Source of the DNA: Mycobacterium sp. E1214
GTDB taxonomy: Bacteria; Actinomycetota; Actinomycetes; Mycobacteriales; Mycobacteriaceae
Reading direction: 5' to 3'
NCBI RefSeq assembly: GCF_001666755.1
Contig: NZ_LZJC01000044.1
Span: forward strand, 1 to 35,744
Length of the DNA stretch: 35,744 nt
The notes below the pieces were generated by a model, which searched no databases, was not told the DNA's origin, and worked only from the letters and a program-made list of their open reading frames with translations. Positions 21,829-29,884 of this stretch are shown one piece after another. The position numbers and the translations under genes are program-made. Position 1 is the stretch's first letter. Every line of letters begins with the position of its first letter.

Positions 21829-23325
21829 ATGCGTCTTGACGAGTACCTGTCCCTGGACGCGACGGCGCTGGCCGAGCTGGTGCAGCGTCGCGAGGTCACC
21901 GCCGCGGAGTTGCTCGCGCTGGCGCGGCAGCGGGCCGACGCCGTGAACCCGCGGCTCAACGCGATCGTGCGCCGCCTCGACGGTGTCGCGGACCAACGCG
22001 CCGCCGATCCCGCCCTCAGCGGACCGCTGGCGGGGGTGCCGTTCCTGGTCAAGGACCTGGGCCAGCAGTATCGCGGCTTCGTGACGTCGTGCGGCTCCCG
22101 ATCGCTGGCCCATGACGTCGCCGACCAGCACGCCCTCATCACGCAGCGGTTCTTGGCCGCGGGACTGGTGGTCTTCGGCATGACCAATACGCCCGAGTTC
22201 GGGGCCAAGGGCGTCACCGAATCGGACTACCTGGGGCCCGCACGCAATCCCTGGGACACCGCCCGCACGCCCGGCGGGTCGTCGGGCGGCTCGGGGGCCG
22301 CGGTCGCCGCCGGCATCGTCCCGGCGGCGGGGGCCAACGACGGCGGCGGCTCGATCCGCATCCCCGCCGCCTGCAACGGGCTGGTCGGCCTCAAGGTGAG
22401 CCGAGGGTTGGCGCCGTACGGGCCCCAGACGGGTGAGGCGATGTTCGGGATGGCCACCCAGGGCGCCGTGTCGCGGACCGTGCGCGACAGCGCCGCGCTG
22501 TGCGATGCGATGGTCGGGCCCGACCCGGCCGCCGCCTACCAGGCCGCCCTGCCGGGCGAGCCGTTCACTGAGCTCATCCGGCGTCGTCCCCAATCCCTGA
22601 AGATCGGCTACTCGACGCGCTCGGCCATCAATCCCCACCCGGATCGGGAGGCCGTCGCCGCGGGCGGCCAGGCCGCGGCCGTGCTGACCGAGCTGGGCCA
22701 CCGCGTCGAGGAGGTCGCGCCGCCCTACGACGACGCCGCCCTGGGCCGCGACTTCCTGACCATCTGGTTCGCCCAACTGCACCAGCAGATCGAGGAGATC
22801 AAGCGGCGCACCGGGGCCCGCGACCGCGATTTCGAGGCCGACACCCTGGCGGTCGGCGAGCTCGGTCGCTCCGGCGGCGTCCTGGCGCCGCTGCGGGCGC
22901 TGGAGAACCGGCACCTGTACATCCAGTCGCTGGCCGCGTTCCATGCGGACTACGACTACTTCCTGACGCCCACGCTGGCCACGCCGCCCCTGACGATCGG
23001 CGCCACCACCACGTCGCCGCCCCTACAGCGGGTGGCGCGGGTGGTGAGCCGGTTGCGAGCCGGTAGGGCCATGCGGCTCAGCGGGATCCTCGACGACCTC
23101 ATCGAGCAAAGCCTGGGCTGGGTGCCGTACACGCAATTGGCCAACCTCACCGGCCGACCGGCGATCAGTGTGCCGTTGCATTGGACGGACGGCGGGCTGC
23201 CGCTGGGCGTGCAGTTCGTCGGCAAGCTGGGCTCGGACGGCGAGCTGCTGCAGCTGGCGGCGCAGCTCGAGGAGGCCCGGCCGTGGGCGCACCGGCATCC
23301 GGCGCCCGTCTCGGGGCCGGCCTAG
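21829..23325 (+). CDS. Amidase-signature family hydrolase
   Basis: A 498-residue amidase. The Ser-cisSer-Lys triad is visible: K75 in PFLVKDLG, cis-Ser S151 in TPGGSSGGS and the nucleophile S175 in DGGGSIRIPA. It is followed by NGLVGLKVSRG and GAVSRTVRDSA, standard amidase-signature segments. The C-terminal half includes FLTPTLATPPL and NLTGRPAISVPL. The overall look is that of mycobacterial AmiB2/AmiC-type enzymes or 6-aminohexanoate cyclic dimer hydrolases; I do not choose a symbol. These enzymes cleave amides or short esters in the cytosol. The start is supported by GGAGAAG 3-4 nt before the ATG. The end overlaps the small convergent gene by 4 bp. Confidence 0.93.
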   Translation: MRLDEYLSLDATALAELVQRREVTAAELLALARQRADAVNPRLNAIVRRLDGVADQRAADPALSGPLAGVPFLVKDLGQQYRGFVTSCGSRSLAHDVADQHALITQRFLAAGLVVFGMTNTPEFGAKGVTESDYLGPARNPWDTARTPGGSSGGSGAAVAAGIVPAAGANDGGGSIRIPAACNGLVGLKVSRGLAPYGPQTGEAMFGMATQGAVSRTVRDSAALCDAMVGPDPAAAYQAALPGEPFTELIRRRPQSLKIGYSTRSAINPHPDREAVAAGGQAAAVLTELGHRVEEVAPPYDDAALGRDFLTIWFAQLHQQIEEIKRRTGARDRDFEADTLAVGELGRSGGVLAPLRALENRHLYIQSLAAFHADYDYFLTPTLATPPLTIGATTTSPPLQRVARVVSRLRAGRAMRLSGILDDLIEQSLGWVPYTQLANLTGRPAISVPLHWTDGGLPLGVQFVGKLGSDGELLQLAAQLEEARPWAHRHPAPVSGPA

Positions 23326-23492
23326 CCCGACGTGCCGTCGGGCGACTTGGGGCCGCCGCCCCACAGCTTGGCGAAGCGGCGGGCGACGTCGCCCAGCTTG
23401 CCGCCGCGCTGCGACGACTTGATCCTGCCCAGCGTCTGCTTACCCTCGGCCGCGTAGTCCTTGACGGATTCGTCGCCCTCTTCGGCGCGCAT
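23322..23492 (-). CDS. Small basic hypothetical protein
   Basis: A 56-residue protein. The ATG at 23492 is preceded by GGAAGGAAA. Composition is charged: RAEEGDESVKDYAAEGKQTL, then RIKSSQRGGKLGDVARRFAKLWGG. An acidic N-terminal half is followed by a basic amphipathic helix. No known domain. It overlaps the amidase end by 4 bp tail to tail. The clean ribosome binding site and balanced codons make it likely real. Confidence 0.55.
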   Translation of the reverse strand: MRAEEGDESVKDYAAEGKQTLGRIKSSQRGGKLGDVARRFAKLWGGGPKSPDGTSG

Positions 23493-23631
23493 GTCGTTTC
23501 CTTCCTTCGGGGTCGGTGCCGGCGCCGCGACCGGGGAGCTCCGCTCGCCGGGGTCGCTTGGGCGCCTTCGCATGGCTCAAGGCTGCCTACCCGCCGCCCC
23601 CGGGGAGTCAAACGCCGCAGCGCCGACCGCC

Positions 23632-24783
23632 TCACGGCCGCAGTGGGTCCTTGCTGGCCTTGACCGGCGCGTTGCTCGGCGGCAGTTTGAGCAGGTTGCC
23701 GCGCAGACTGCCCCGCGCGGTGCGCACGGTGACGAGGAACCAGGTGGACAGCAGGCCGGCATAGGCGATGACGGCGGCCACCCTGAACGCGGGCAGGTGC
23801 GTGTGCCCGGCGAGCTGGGCGGTGCCGGTGACGAAGGTGCCCACCGGGAAGGTCAGGCTCCACCAGGTCAGCGCGAACGGCATGCCGCGGCGCAAGGTGC
23901 GCACGGTCAACGAGGTGGCCAACGCGATCCACAACACCGCGAATCCCCACACCGGGACGCCGTAGAGGACGGCGAAGGCGTTCAGGTCCTCGGCCAGCGC
24001 GGGTTCCGCGGCCAGCGACGAGGCGGAACCCAACAGCCCGGCGGCGGTGACGGATTGGCCGAGCGGACCCAGGACGATCCACAGCGTCGGGACCCGCGCC
24101 GTGCCGGAGGTGCCGTAGAGGGTCAGCCGGCTCCAGATCATCGCGATGATGTTGAGCGACGCGATCAACGACAACCCGAACATGGCGTAGCAGCCGAAGA
24201 GCATGGTCTGTCGCCCGGTGCCCGGGGCCAGGTGCGGCAGGAGCAGCGCCCCCGTCGCGGCGGCCACCATCGGCGGCACCACCGGCATCAGCCAGCCGCC
24301 GAATGCCGCGTCGGGCTCCACCTGGTGCTGGGTGAACATCAGGTAGGGGATGCTGACCGCGGTGAACAGGCCGCCGACGGTGCCCGCGCTCCACAACACC
24401 CAGTCCAGGTCGACCGCGACGCGTTCGCCGAGCAGGTCCTTGCCGATCAACACCGCTCCCCCGCCGACGGTCATCAAGGCCATCGGCGCGGCTCCGTAGA
24501 AGTGGGCCATCTGCGGGTTGCGGGCGTGCCGGCGGGCGACCGTGGGGTGCCGCAGCCAGTGACCGCCCACCACCACGATCAGCGCCGCCAACAGCGACGC
24601 GGCGAGCACCCAGACGACCTCGGTGAACGCCCGCAGGCCGGTGACGCGCACCGGCAGGGTGGCGCCGGCGATGGCGACGATGCCGGTGCCCATCACCGAG
24701 GCGAACCAATTGGGACCAAGATTGCCCAGCACCTCGACGCGCCGCTGCGGCGGTGGGGCGGCGTCGGGGCTCACGATGGCCAT
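23632..24783 (-). CDS. TDT-family transporter (TehA/SLAC1/Mae1-like)
   Basis: A 383-residue integral membrane protein with about ten hydrophobic helices. It opens with LGNLGPNWFASVMGTGIVAIAGA, the hallmark N-terminus of the tellurite-resistance/dicarboxylate transporter family, and later has GVPVWGFAVLWIALA, PFALTWWSLTFPVGTFVTGTAQLAG and a last helix VIAYAGLLSTWFLVTV. Family members are anion channels, malate/C4-dicarboxylate or sulfite exporters, or TehA. The substrate here cannot be told. On minus, TAGGGT lies 9 nt before the ATG (24793-24798), suggesting a nearly leaderless transcript. It is divergent from the small gene at 24845. Confidence 0.88.
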   Translation of the reverse strand: MAIVSPDAAPPPQRRVEVLGNLGPNWFASVMGTGIVAIAGATLPVRVTGLRAFTEVVWVLAASLLAALIVVVGGHWLRHPTVARRHARNPQMAHFYGAAPMALMTVGGGAVLIGKDLLGERVAVDLDWVLWSAGTVGGLFTAVSIPYLMFTQHQVEPDAAFGGWLMPVVPPMVAAATGALLLPHLAPGTGRQTMLFGCYAMFGLSLIASLNIIAMIWSRLTLYGTSGTARVPTLWIVLGPLGQSVTAAGLLGSASSLAAEPALAEDLNAFAVLYGVPVWGFAVLWIALATSLTVRTLRRGMPFALTWWSLTFPVGTFVTGTAQLAGHTHLPAFRVAAVIAYAGLLSTWFLVTVRTARGSLRGNLLKLPPSNAPVKASKDPLRP

Positions 24784-24832
24784 CGCTGCAACACCCTACT
24801 GCGTCGCACTGAACCGGAAGGGCCACGACGCT

Positions 24833-24838
24833 TAGACT
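24833..24838 (+). promoter_or_regulatory. -10 element of a leaderless promoter
   Basis: TAGACT ends 6 nt before the GTG at 24845, so transcription probably begins at that GTG. This favours GTG 24845 over the adjacent ATG 24848 as start. It is the same hexamer as before the gene at 4840. Confidence 0.5.
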
Positions 24839-24844
24839 CCAACC

Positions 24845-25114
24845 GTGATGCCAGCGGCGCGGAGCGGACGGGCGGTGCGCAGGCTGCCGGTGCTGCTGTG
24901 CATCGCGGCGCTCGCGCTCGGCGTCCTGGCCGTGCCGGTCAAGCAACGCTGCGGGGCGCCCGGATTCTCCTGCGCCACCACGCTCGACAGCAATGGCGAC
25001 GTGCACTACTACTACGAGGTCGAACCGCTCGGCGTCTTCCTCGCCGAGGTCGTCACCGGGTCCAACATCACGCTGTACTACACCTCCGGCGAGGACCTGG
25101 TCAGGTCCCGCTGA
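24845..25114 (+). CDS. Small secreted or anchored hypothetical protein
   Basis: An 89-residue protein. A basic N-terminus (RSGRAVRRL) leads to the hydrophobic helix PVLLCIAALALGVLAVPV, then a short external part with two Cys (RCGAPGFSCATTLDSNGD), an aromatic stretch HYYYEVEPLGVFLAEV and GSNITLYYTSGEDLV. It may be a signal-anchored protein. No family recognised. A leaderless promoter pattern directly upstream supports expression. It is divergent from the TDT transporter gene. Confidence 0.65.
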   Translation: MMPAARSGRAVRRLPVLLCIAALALGVLAVPVKQRCGAPGFSCATTLDSNGDVHYYYEVEPLGVFLAEVVTGSNITLYYTSGEDLVRSR

Positions 25115-25448
25115 GCGGCCGGCGCGCGGCGCCGCGGACGTCTCCGTCGGGTCACACTTTCGGGTCGATCCCCGCGACGCTGTGCCCGCGCCGAGACTCC
25201 GCCGAGATCCACGCGAACCGCCACGCCGCGCCGGCAGGTCAAAACCGCAGATCAGGCCGTTATCCCCGGCGGCGCGGGCATCGTACGCCGCGGCGCGCGG
25301 CCGCCGCGGGGCGTTTGCCGGCGGATTCCTCGATTGGGGGCTTCATAGCAAGCTAACGCATACTTGTCACCATGCTCGAAGCGACATCGCCGCAAACCGC
25401 CGCCGTGGCGGCGGGCGCCGATGCGCCGGGTATGGGCAGAGGTTTGTG
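25115..25448. other. Intergenic 334 bp upstream of cpsA
   Basis: No gene is seen. An open frame runs through from upstream into cpsA, but it is Arg/Pro/Ala-rich shadow sequence without a ribosome binding site. The last 100 bp become AT-richer (gcaagctaacgcatacttgtcacc), as expected for a promoter region. No clear -10/-35 pair could be fixed. Confidence 0.45.
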
Positions 25449-27008
25449 ATGGCGCGCTCTGGCGGCGCCCACCACCGCCACCGTGCCCCCCGTCAGCCCT
25501 CCCGGTTCCGCGCGGTGCTGTCGCGCAGCGTCATGGCCCTGGTGTCGGTCGCGGCGGTCGGCCTGACCGGGGCCGGGTACTACGTGGCGCACGGCGCCCT
25601 CGGCGGGATCACCGTGTCGAACGCGCTGCAGCCCGACGATCCGCGGTCGAGCGGCGACAACATGAATATCCTGCTCATCGGCCTGGACTCGCGAAAAGAT
25701 CAGGACGGCAACGACCTGCCCTGGTCCATCCTCAAACACCTGCACGCCGGCGATTCCGACGACGGCGGCTACAACACCAACACGCTGATCCTGGTTCACG
25801 TCGGCGCCGACAACAAGGTCGTCGCCTTCTCGATCCCCCGCGACGACTGGGTGCCGTTCACCGGCGTGCCGGGCTACAACCACATCAAGATCAAAGAGGC
25901 GTACGGGTTGACCAAGCAGTACGTCGCGCAGAAGCTCGCCAACCAGGGCACCAGCAGCCAGAAGGAACTCGAGACCAAGGGCCGTGAAGCGGGCCGCGCC
26001 GCGACGTTGCGGGCCGTGCGCAACCTGACCGGCGTGCCGATCGACTACTTCGCCGAGGTCAACCTGGCCGGTTTCTTCGACCTCGCGCAGACCCTCGGCG
26101 GCGTCGAGGTCTGCCTCAATCACGCCGTGTACGACTCCTATTCGGGCGCCGACTTCCCGGCCGGGCGGCAACGACTCGACGCCTCGGAGGCGTTGTCGTT
26201 CGTGCGACAGCGCCACGGCCTGGACAACGGGGACCTGGACCGCACCCACCGGCAGCAGGCGTTCCTGTCGTCGGTCATGAAGGAGCTGCAGGACTCGGGG
26301 ACGTTCACCAACGTCGACAAGCTGAAGAACCTGATGGCGGTGGCGCGCAAGGACGTCGTGTTGTCGTCGGGGTGGAGCGAGGACATGATCCAGCGCCTCG
26401 GTGAACTCGCGGGCGGCAATGTCGAATTCCTGACGCTCCCGGTGGTGCGCTACGACAACATCGACGGGCAGGACGTGAACATCGTCGACCCGGCCGCCAT
26501 CAAGGCGGAGGTGGCGGCGGCCCTCGGGTCGGCCGCACCCAGCAGCGCGACCACCACCACCACGGTGGTCAAGCCCAACCCCAACATGGTCGTCGACGTG
26601 ATCAACTCCGGCGCCATGAGCGGGATGGCGTCCGAGGTGTCGCGGGCGTTGAAGAAGCGCGGCTTCACCACCGGCCAGGTCCGCGACCGCGAGTCGGGTG
26701 AGCCGAACGCCACGACCATCGAATACGGCGCCGGCGCGCAGACCGACGCGCGCAGCGTGGCGACGCTGCTCGGCCTCGACGCCCCGAACCAGCCCAACCC
26801 GACCGTGCAGCCCGGGCACATCCGCGTCACCGTCGACACGAACTTCTCGATGCCCACCCAGGACGACACGACGATGGACGATTCGACGAGTACCAGCACC
26901 ACGTCGACCAAGGCCAAGACGTACTACTACAACGGCACCACCACGACGTATCCGACGCCGGATCAGGGCAAGCCCCTCGACGGCGGCGGGGTGCCCTGCG
27001 TCAATTAG
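25449..27008 (+). CDS. cpsA: LytR-CpsA-Psr (LCP) ligase, CpsA-like
   Basis: A 519-residue membrane-anchored LCP protein that attaches polymers such as arabinogalactan to peptidoglycan. The N-terminus is short and basic; TM is at about 27-48. The LCP domain has NILLIGLDSR, NTNTLILVHVGADNKVVAFSIPRDDWV, the segment HIKIKEAYG, DYFAEVNLAGFFDLAQTLGG and LSFVRQRH with DLDRTHRQQAFL carrying the phosphate-binding Arg residues. From about 375 a LytR_C domain follows (VVDVINSGAMSGMASEVSRAL), then a Thr/Ser-rich tail. Length and the downstream otsA/mce4 context match M. tuberculosis cpsA (Rv3484). The start ATG at 25449 has AGAGG 6-7 nt upstream. It ends flush against the convergent SDR gene. Confidence 0.92.
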   Translation: MARSGGAHHRHRAPRQPSRFRAVLSRSVMALVSVAAVGLTGAGYYVAHGALGGITVSNALQPDDPRSSGDNMNILLIGLDSRKDQDGNDLPWSILKHLHAGDSDDGGYNTNTLILVHVGADNKVVAFSIPRDDWVPFTGVPGYNHIKIKEAYGLTKQYVAQKLANQGTSSQKELETKGREAGRAATLRAVRNLTGVPIDYFAEVNLAGFFDLAQTLGGVEVCLNHAVYDSYSGADFPAGRQRLDASEALSFVRQRHGLDNGDLDRTHRQQAFLSSVMKELQDSGTFTNVDKLKNLMAVARKDVVLSSGWSEDMIQRLGELAGGNVEFLTLPVVRYDNIDGQDVNIVDPAAIKAEVAAALGSAAPSSATTTTTVVKPNPNMVVDVINSGAMSGMASEVSRALKKRGFTTGQVRDRESGEPNATTIEYGAGAQTDARSVATLLGLDAPNQPNPTVQPGHIRVTVDTNFSMPTQDDTTMDDSTSTSTTSTKAKTYYYNGTTTTYPTPDQGKPLDGGGVPCVN

Positions 27009-27794
27009 TCAGGCGTGGGTGCCGCCGTCGATGCGGATCTCGGTGCCGGTGATGAAGGCGCCGTCGGCGGAGACCAGCATGGCGATCACGCCCGCGACCA
27101 CGCCGGGGTCGGCCATGCCGGTGCCGCTGGACGTCTCGGTCGTCGGCAGCACGGGCATCAGCCGCGAAAGCAGCGACCAGTCGGCGTCTTTGGGGATGTA
27201 GCCGCCGGTGGCGTCGGTGATGCCGGACTTGATGCTGCCCGGCGCCACGCACACGGCGCGCAGCCCGGCGCGCGCGTACTCGAGCGCCAGCGAATGGGTG
27301 AAGGCCTGGATGCCGCCCTTGCTCGCCGCGTACGCCGCCATGTAGGGGTGGGCGAACGACGCCGACGTGGAGCTGAAGTTCACCACGGCGCTGCGCGGGT
27401 TCGCCAGCAGCGCCGGCAGGGCCTCGCGGACCACCAGGAAGGTGCCGGTGAGGTTGATCCCCACGATGCGGTTCCACAGTTCGAGGCTGGTCTCGTGGGT
27501 GTGCGCGGCGCGCAGCACGCCCGCGGCGTTCACCAGGGAGTCCAGGCCGCCGAGCGTCTCGACGGCCGAGCGCACCCCGGCGATCACCGAGTCCTCGGCG
27601 CCGACGTCCATCACCAGCGTCGTCAACCGGTCCGAACCCACGCCGGCCCGCGCCCGGGTCTGCTCCAGACCGTCGGCGGCCACATCCGAGGCCACCACCG
27701 TGGCGCCCTCGTCCACCAGCCGCAGCGCGGTGGCCTGACCGATGCCCGACGCGGCGCCGGTCACCAAGATCCGTTGTCCCGCAAGTCTTGTCAT
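27009..27794 (-). CDS. Short-chain dehydrogenase/reductase (second gene of pair)
   Basis: A 261-residue classical SDR. TGAASGIG is at 12-19, the Asp after strand 2 (VVASDVAADG) favours NAD(H), NAAGVL at about 89-94, catalytic Ser in FSSTSASF (141/142), YAASK with Y155 and K159, and the closing GTEIRIDGGTHA typical of the 3-oxoacyl-ACP/CoA or hydroxysteroid branch. It starts 14 nt after the upstream SDR stop, so the two are co-transcribed from the KstR-like promoter at 28665. With mce4 nearby, a hydroxysteroid or beta-hydroxyacyl-CoA substrate is a fair inference. Confidence 0.9.
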   Translation of the reverse strand: MTRLAGQRILVTGAASGIGQATALRLVDEGATVVASDVAADGLEQTRARAGVGSDRLTTLVMDVGAEDSVIAGVRSAVETLGGLDSLVNAAGVLRAAHTHETSLELWNRIVGINLTGTFLVVREALPALLANPRSAVVNFSSTSASFAHPYMAAYAASKGGIQAFTHSLALEYARAGLRAVCVAPGSIKSGITDATGGYIPKDADWSLLSRLMPVLPTTETSSGTGMADPGVVAGVIAMLVSADGAFITGTEIRIDGGTHA

Positions 27795-27808
27795 TGGTTA
27801 CTCCCGGT

Positions 27809-28642
27809 TCAGACCACTCCGCGCAGCGCGTCCTCGCCGAACATCTGCACCATCATCGACGAGTAGTCCGGGCCGCGGCGCAGGATGTGGCCACCGTCAA
27901 CGTTGATGCACTGCCCGGTGATCCAGGCGGCGGCGTCGCTGAGCAGGAACAGGGCCAGGTTGGCGACGTCCTCGACCTCGCCCACCCGCGGCAGCGGCGT
28001 GCACAGGGCGTAGTCGCCGCTGATCTCCGGGGACTGGATGACGCTGGCGTCCACCAGGTCGGTGCGGATGAGGCCGGGGCGGACGCTGTTAACGCGGACC
28101 CAGGAGGGCCCCAGTTCGTCGGCGGCCAGCATCATCATGTGGTCGATCGCGGATTTGGTGACGCCGTATGGCCCGAACCAGCGGTGGGTGTTGCTGGCCG
28201 CGATCGACGAGATCCCGACGAACGAGCCGCCGCCGTTGCGCACCAGTTCCCGCGCGACGTGCTTGAGGACGTACATGGTGCCGTTGACGTTGAGGTCGAC
28301 GGTGTTTCGCCACGCCTCGGAGTCGGTGTGGGTGATCGGGCCGATGGTCAGCGAGCCGCCGGCACAGTGCACCGCGCCGTCGAGCCGGCCGTGCCACGCC
28401 GTGGCAGCGTCGACGGCGCGGACGACCTCGTCCTCGTTGGTGACGTCGGCCGGCTCGTAGCGGATGGACCCGGCGCCTTGCCGCGCTTCGATGTCGGTGA
28501 CGGCCTCGGCGAGCCGGTCGGCGTTGCGGCCGACGATCATGACCGAGGCTCCGGCGGCCACCAGCCCGGCGGCGACGCCCTTGCCGATTCCGCTGCCGCC
28601 GCCGGTGATCAGATACGTCCGGTTGTCGAAAGAAAGCTGCAC
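27809..28642 (-). CDS. Short-chain dehydrogenase/reductase (KstR-box gene)
   Basis: A 277-residue SDR. TGGGSGIG is at 13-20; VGRNADRL after strand 2 points to NADP(H); HCAGG replaces the usual NNAG (about 92-96). Catalytic Ser is in GISSIAASN (145/146); YGVTK has Y159 and K163; the end has GQCINVDGGHIL. HCAGG and the overall pattern recall 2,4-dienoyl-CoA reductases and related beta-oxidation SDRs. It is the first gene of a two-SDR operon. A palindrome TggAACagGTTctA, matching the KstR consensus, lies 22-36 bp upstream, so control by the cholesterol regulator is likely. That supports a role in sterol side-chain or ring breakdown. Confidence 0.9.
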   Translation of the reverse strand: MQLSFDNRTYLITGGGSGIGKGVAAGLVAAGASVMIVGRNADRLAEAVTDIEARQGAGSIRYEPADVTNEDEVVRAVDAATAWHGRLDGAVHCAGGSLTIGPITHTDSEAWRNTVDLNVNGTMYVLKHVARELVRNGGGSFVGISSIAASNTHRWFGPYGVTKSAIDHMMMLAADELGPSWVRVNSVRPGLIRTDLVDASVIQSPEISGDYALCTPLPRVGEVEDVANLALFLLSDAAAWITGQCINVDGGHILRRGPDYSSMMVQMFGEDALRGVV

Positions 28643-28664
28643 GCCATCACCTCACGCCGAAAAC

Positions 28665-28678
28665 TGGAACAGGTTCTA
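28665..28678. promoter_or_regulatory. Candidate KstR operator
   Basis: The sequence tggaacaggttcta matches every fixed position of the published mycobacterial KstR consensus TNNAACNNGTTNNA. The outer bases are also nearly palindromic (TGGAAC against TAGAAC). It lies 22 bp upstream of the SDR start at 28642, where a repressor would block transcription. KstR represses cholesterol catabolic genes and mce4 until a cholesterol metabolite is bound. Confidence 0.75.
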
Positions 28679-28739
28679 GCAGCATAGGGCAGCGATCACA
28701 GCCGTCACAGCAGCCTCGGGGAATGCACCGTATGCCGAT

Positions 28740-28809
28740 GTGCCCGCCTCGCAGCGACAACCGGGGCGGGCGCACCCGGGTGACCGCCGTGTCGCTGTGA
28801 GGCGGGCAC
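28740..28809. terminator. Large 20-bp inverted repeat after the crotonase gene
   Basis: Arms gtgcccgcctcgcagcgaca (28740-28759) and its reverse complement at 28790-28809 pair over 20 bp with one mismatch, around a 30-nt loop. It lies about 65 bp downstream of the crotonase stop and 60 bp before the KstR box, on the way into the next minus-strand operon. There is no U tract, as usual for mycobacterial terminator-like hairpins. A cruciform or protein-binding site is an alternative. Confidence 0.6.
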
Positions 28810-28859
28810 TTCGACTACCCCTTCGCCCACTCCTTCGCCCAACCCCTTCGACCACCCCG
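28810..28859. repeat. Imperfect 12-13-bp tandem repeat
   Basis: Four units beginning ttcg at 28810, 28822, 28834 and 28847 (ttcgactacccc, ttcgcccactcc, ttcgcccaacccc, ttcgaccaccccg) lie between the crotonase stop and the hairpin. They are noncoding and probably arose by slippage. Confidence 0.55.
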
Positions 28860-28874
28860 TCGCGCAGCGGCGCC

Positions 28875-29822
28875 CTACGGGGTGTCGCGGCGCGCCAGCT
28901 GGGTGGGCTTGGCGTTCCGCCAGTCCTCCACGTCGGGCGGCAGGCCCACCGGGTAGCGGTTCTCGTTGTGGGCGGCCCAGTGCGCATGGCCGAGCTCGTG
29001 GATGTGAAAGGCGTGCCGCAACGCCTCGGTGAAGCCCATCGCGTCGGACGCCGCGTTGACCGAATCCTTGACCAGCAGGGCCGCCATGGTCGGCCGCTGG
29101 GCGATGCGCCGCGCGAATTCCAATGTCTTTTCGGCCAATTCGTCGGCGGGGAACACCTTGGACACCATGCCGAGACGGTAGGCCTCGTCGGCGTCCAGCG
29201 CGTCACCGGTCAGCAGCAGTTCCTTCGCTTTGCGCGGTCCGAATTCCCAAGGGTGGGCGTAGTATTCGACGCCCGGCATACCCATCCGCACGGCCACCAC
29301 GTCGCTGAATTTCGCGTTGTCGGCGGCGACGATCAGGTCGCAGGCCCAGATCAGCATCAGGCCGGCCGAGATCGCGTTGCCCTGCACCTGCGCGATGGTG
29401 ATCTTGCGCAAATCGCGCCAGCGGCAGGTGTTTTGGAAAAAGTAGTGCCACTCCTGCAGGTAGGTCTTCTCCGCGACCGGGTCGCGCGTCGCGCCGTGGG
29501 ACCGGAACGTCGGATGCTGGCCGGCCCCGGGCTGGCGCTCGGCGAGCGCCAACTCCGAACCCAGGTCGTGACCAGCCGAGAAGTTCCTGCCCCGCGCGGC
29601 GAGGATCACCACCCGGACGGTGTCGTCGGCCTCGGCCCGCAGGAAGGCCTCGTCGAGCTGGACCAGCAGCCCGCGGTTCTGCGCGTTGTGGGCGTCGGGA
29701 CGATTCAGCCAGATCCGCGCGACCCGGCCCTCGTCGAGGGTTTCGTAGGTGACCAGCGCCTCGGCGTCGCCGCCGGCCGCCCCCGCACCGGCTGCGGCGC
29801 CGGCCTGCTCGGACAGTGTCAT
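28875..29822 (-). CDS. Crotonase-fold protein lacking both hydratase glutamates
   Basis: A 315-residue enoyl-CoA hydratase/isomerase-family protein. The oxyanion segment FSAGHDLGSE and QGNAISAGLMLIWACDLIVA are clear, as are KFSDVVAVRMGMPG and the C-terminal helix region. Aligned by eye to rat enoyl-CoA hydratase, Glu144 (GGCELAMMCD) is Met and Glu164 (QPEILLG) is Val, so normal hydration is unlikely. An insert (about 85-120, containing KTYLQEWHYFFQNTCRWRDLRK) makes it longer than the usual 260 residues. CoA-ester hydrolase, isomerase or decarboxylase activity is possible. The start ATG at 29822 has GAGGTGGG upstream and is preferred to 29846. It sits between the KstR-linked SDR pair and otsA; the hairpin at 28740 follows it. 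Confidence 0.85.
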   Translation of the reverse strand: MTLSEQAGAAAGAGAAGGDAEALVTYETLDEGRVARIWLNRPDAHNAQNRGLLVQLDEAFLRAEADDTVRVVILAARGRNFSAGHDLGSELALAERQPGAGQHPTFRSHGATRDPVAEKTYLQEWHYFFQNTCRWRDLRKITIAQVQGNAISAGLMLIWACDLIVAADNAKFSDVVAVRMGMPGVEYYAHPWEFGPRKAKELLLTGDALDADEAYRLGMVSKVFPADELAEKTLEFARRIAQRPTMAALLVKDSVNAASDAMGFTEALRHAFHIHELGHAHWAAHNENRYPVGLPPDVEDWRNAKPTQLARRDTP

Positions 29823-29854
29823 CGCACCCACCTCGCTTGTCGTCAACTCTGACT

Positions 29855-29884
29855 CGTTTACACATTACGGCCAGGGTGTAAGCG
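29855..29884. promoter_or_regulatory. Inverted repeat upstream of the crotonase gene
   Basis: Arms cgtttacac (29855-29863) and gtgtaagcg (29876-29884) pair at 8 of 9 positions around a 12-bp spacer, 33 bp upstream of the chosen start. The 30-bp size and AT-richer arms suit a dimeric regulator such as a TetR protein. It does not match the KstR or KstR2 consensus. Confidence 0.5.

Noticed and set aside
23461..25356. 631-codon plus-strand frame across the TDT gene
   Set aside because: It is Gly/Gln/His/Arg-rich antisense of a gene with a clear ten-helix membrane pattern.
24993..25448. N-terminal extension of cpsA
   Set aside because: The extra 152 codons are Arg/Pro/Ala-rich, overlap the small gene at 24845 and place the membrane anchor internally. 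ATG 25449 has a ribosome binding site and gives the usual CpsA length.
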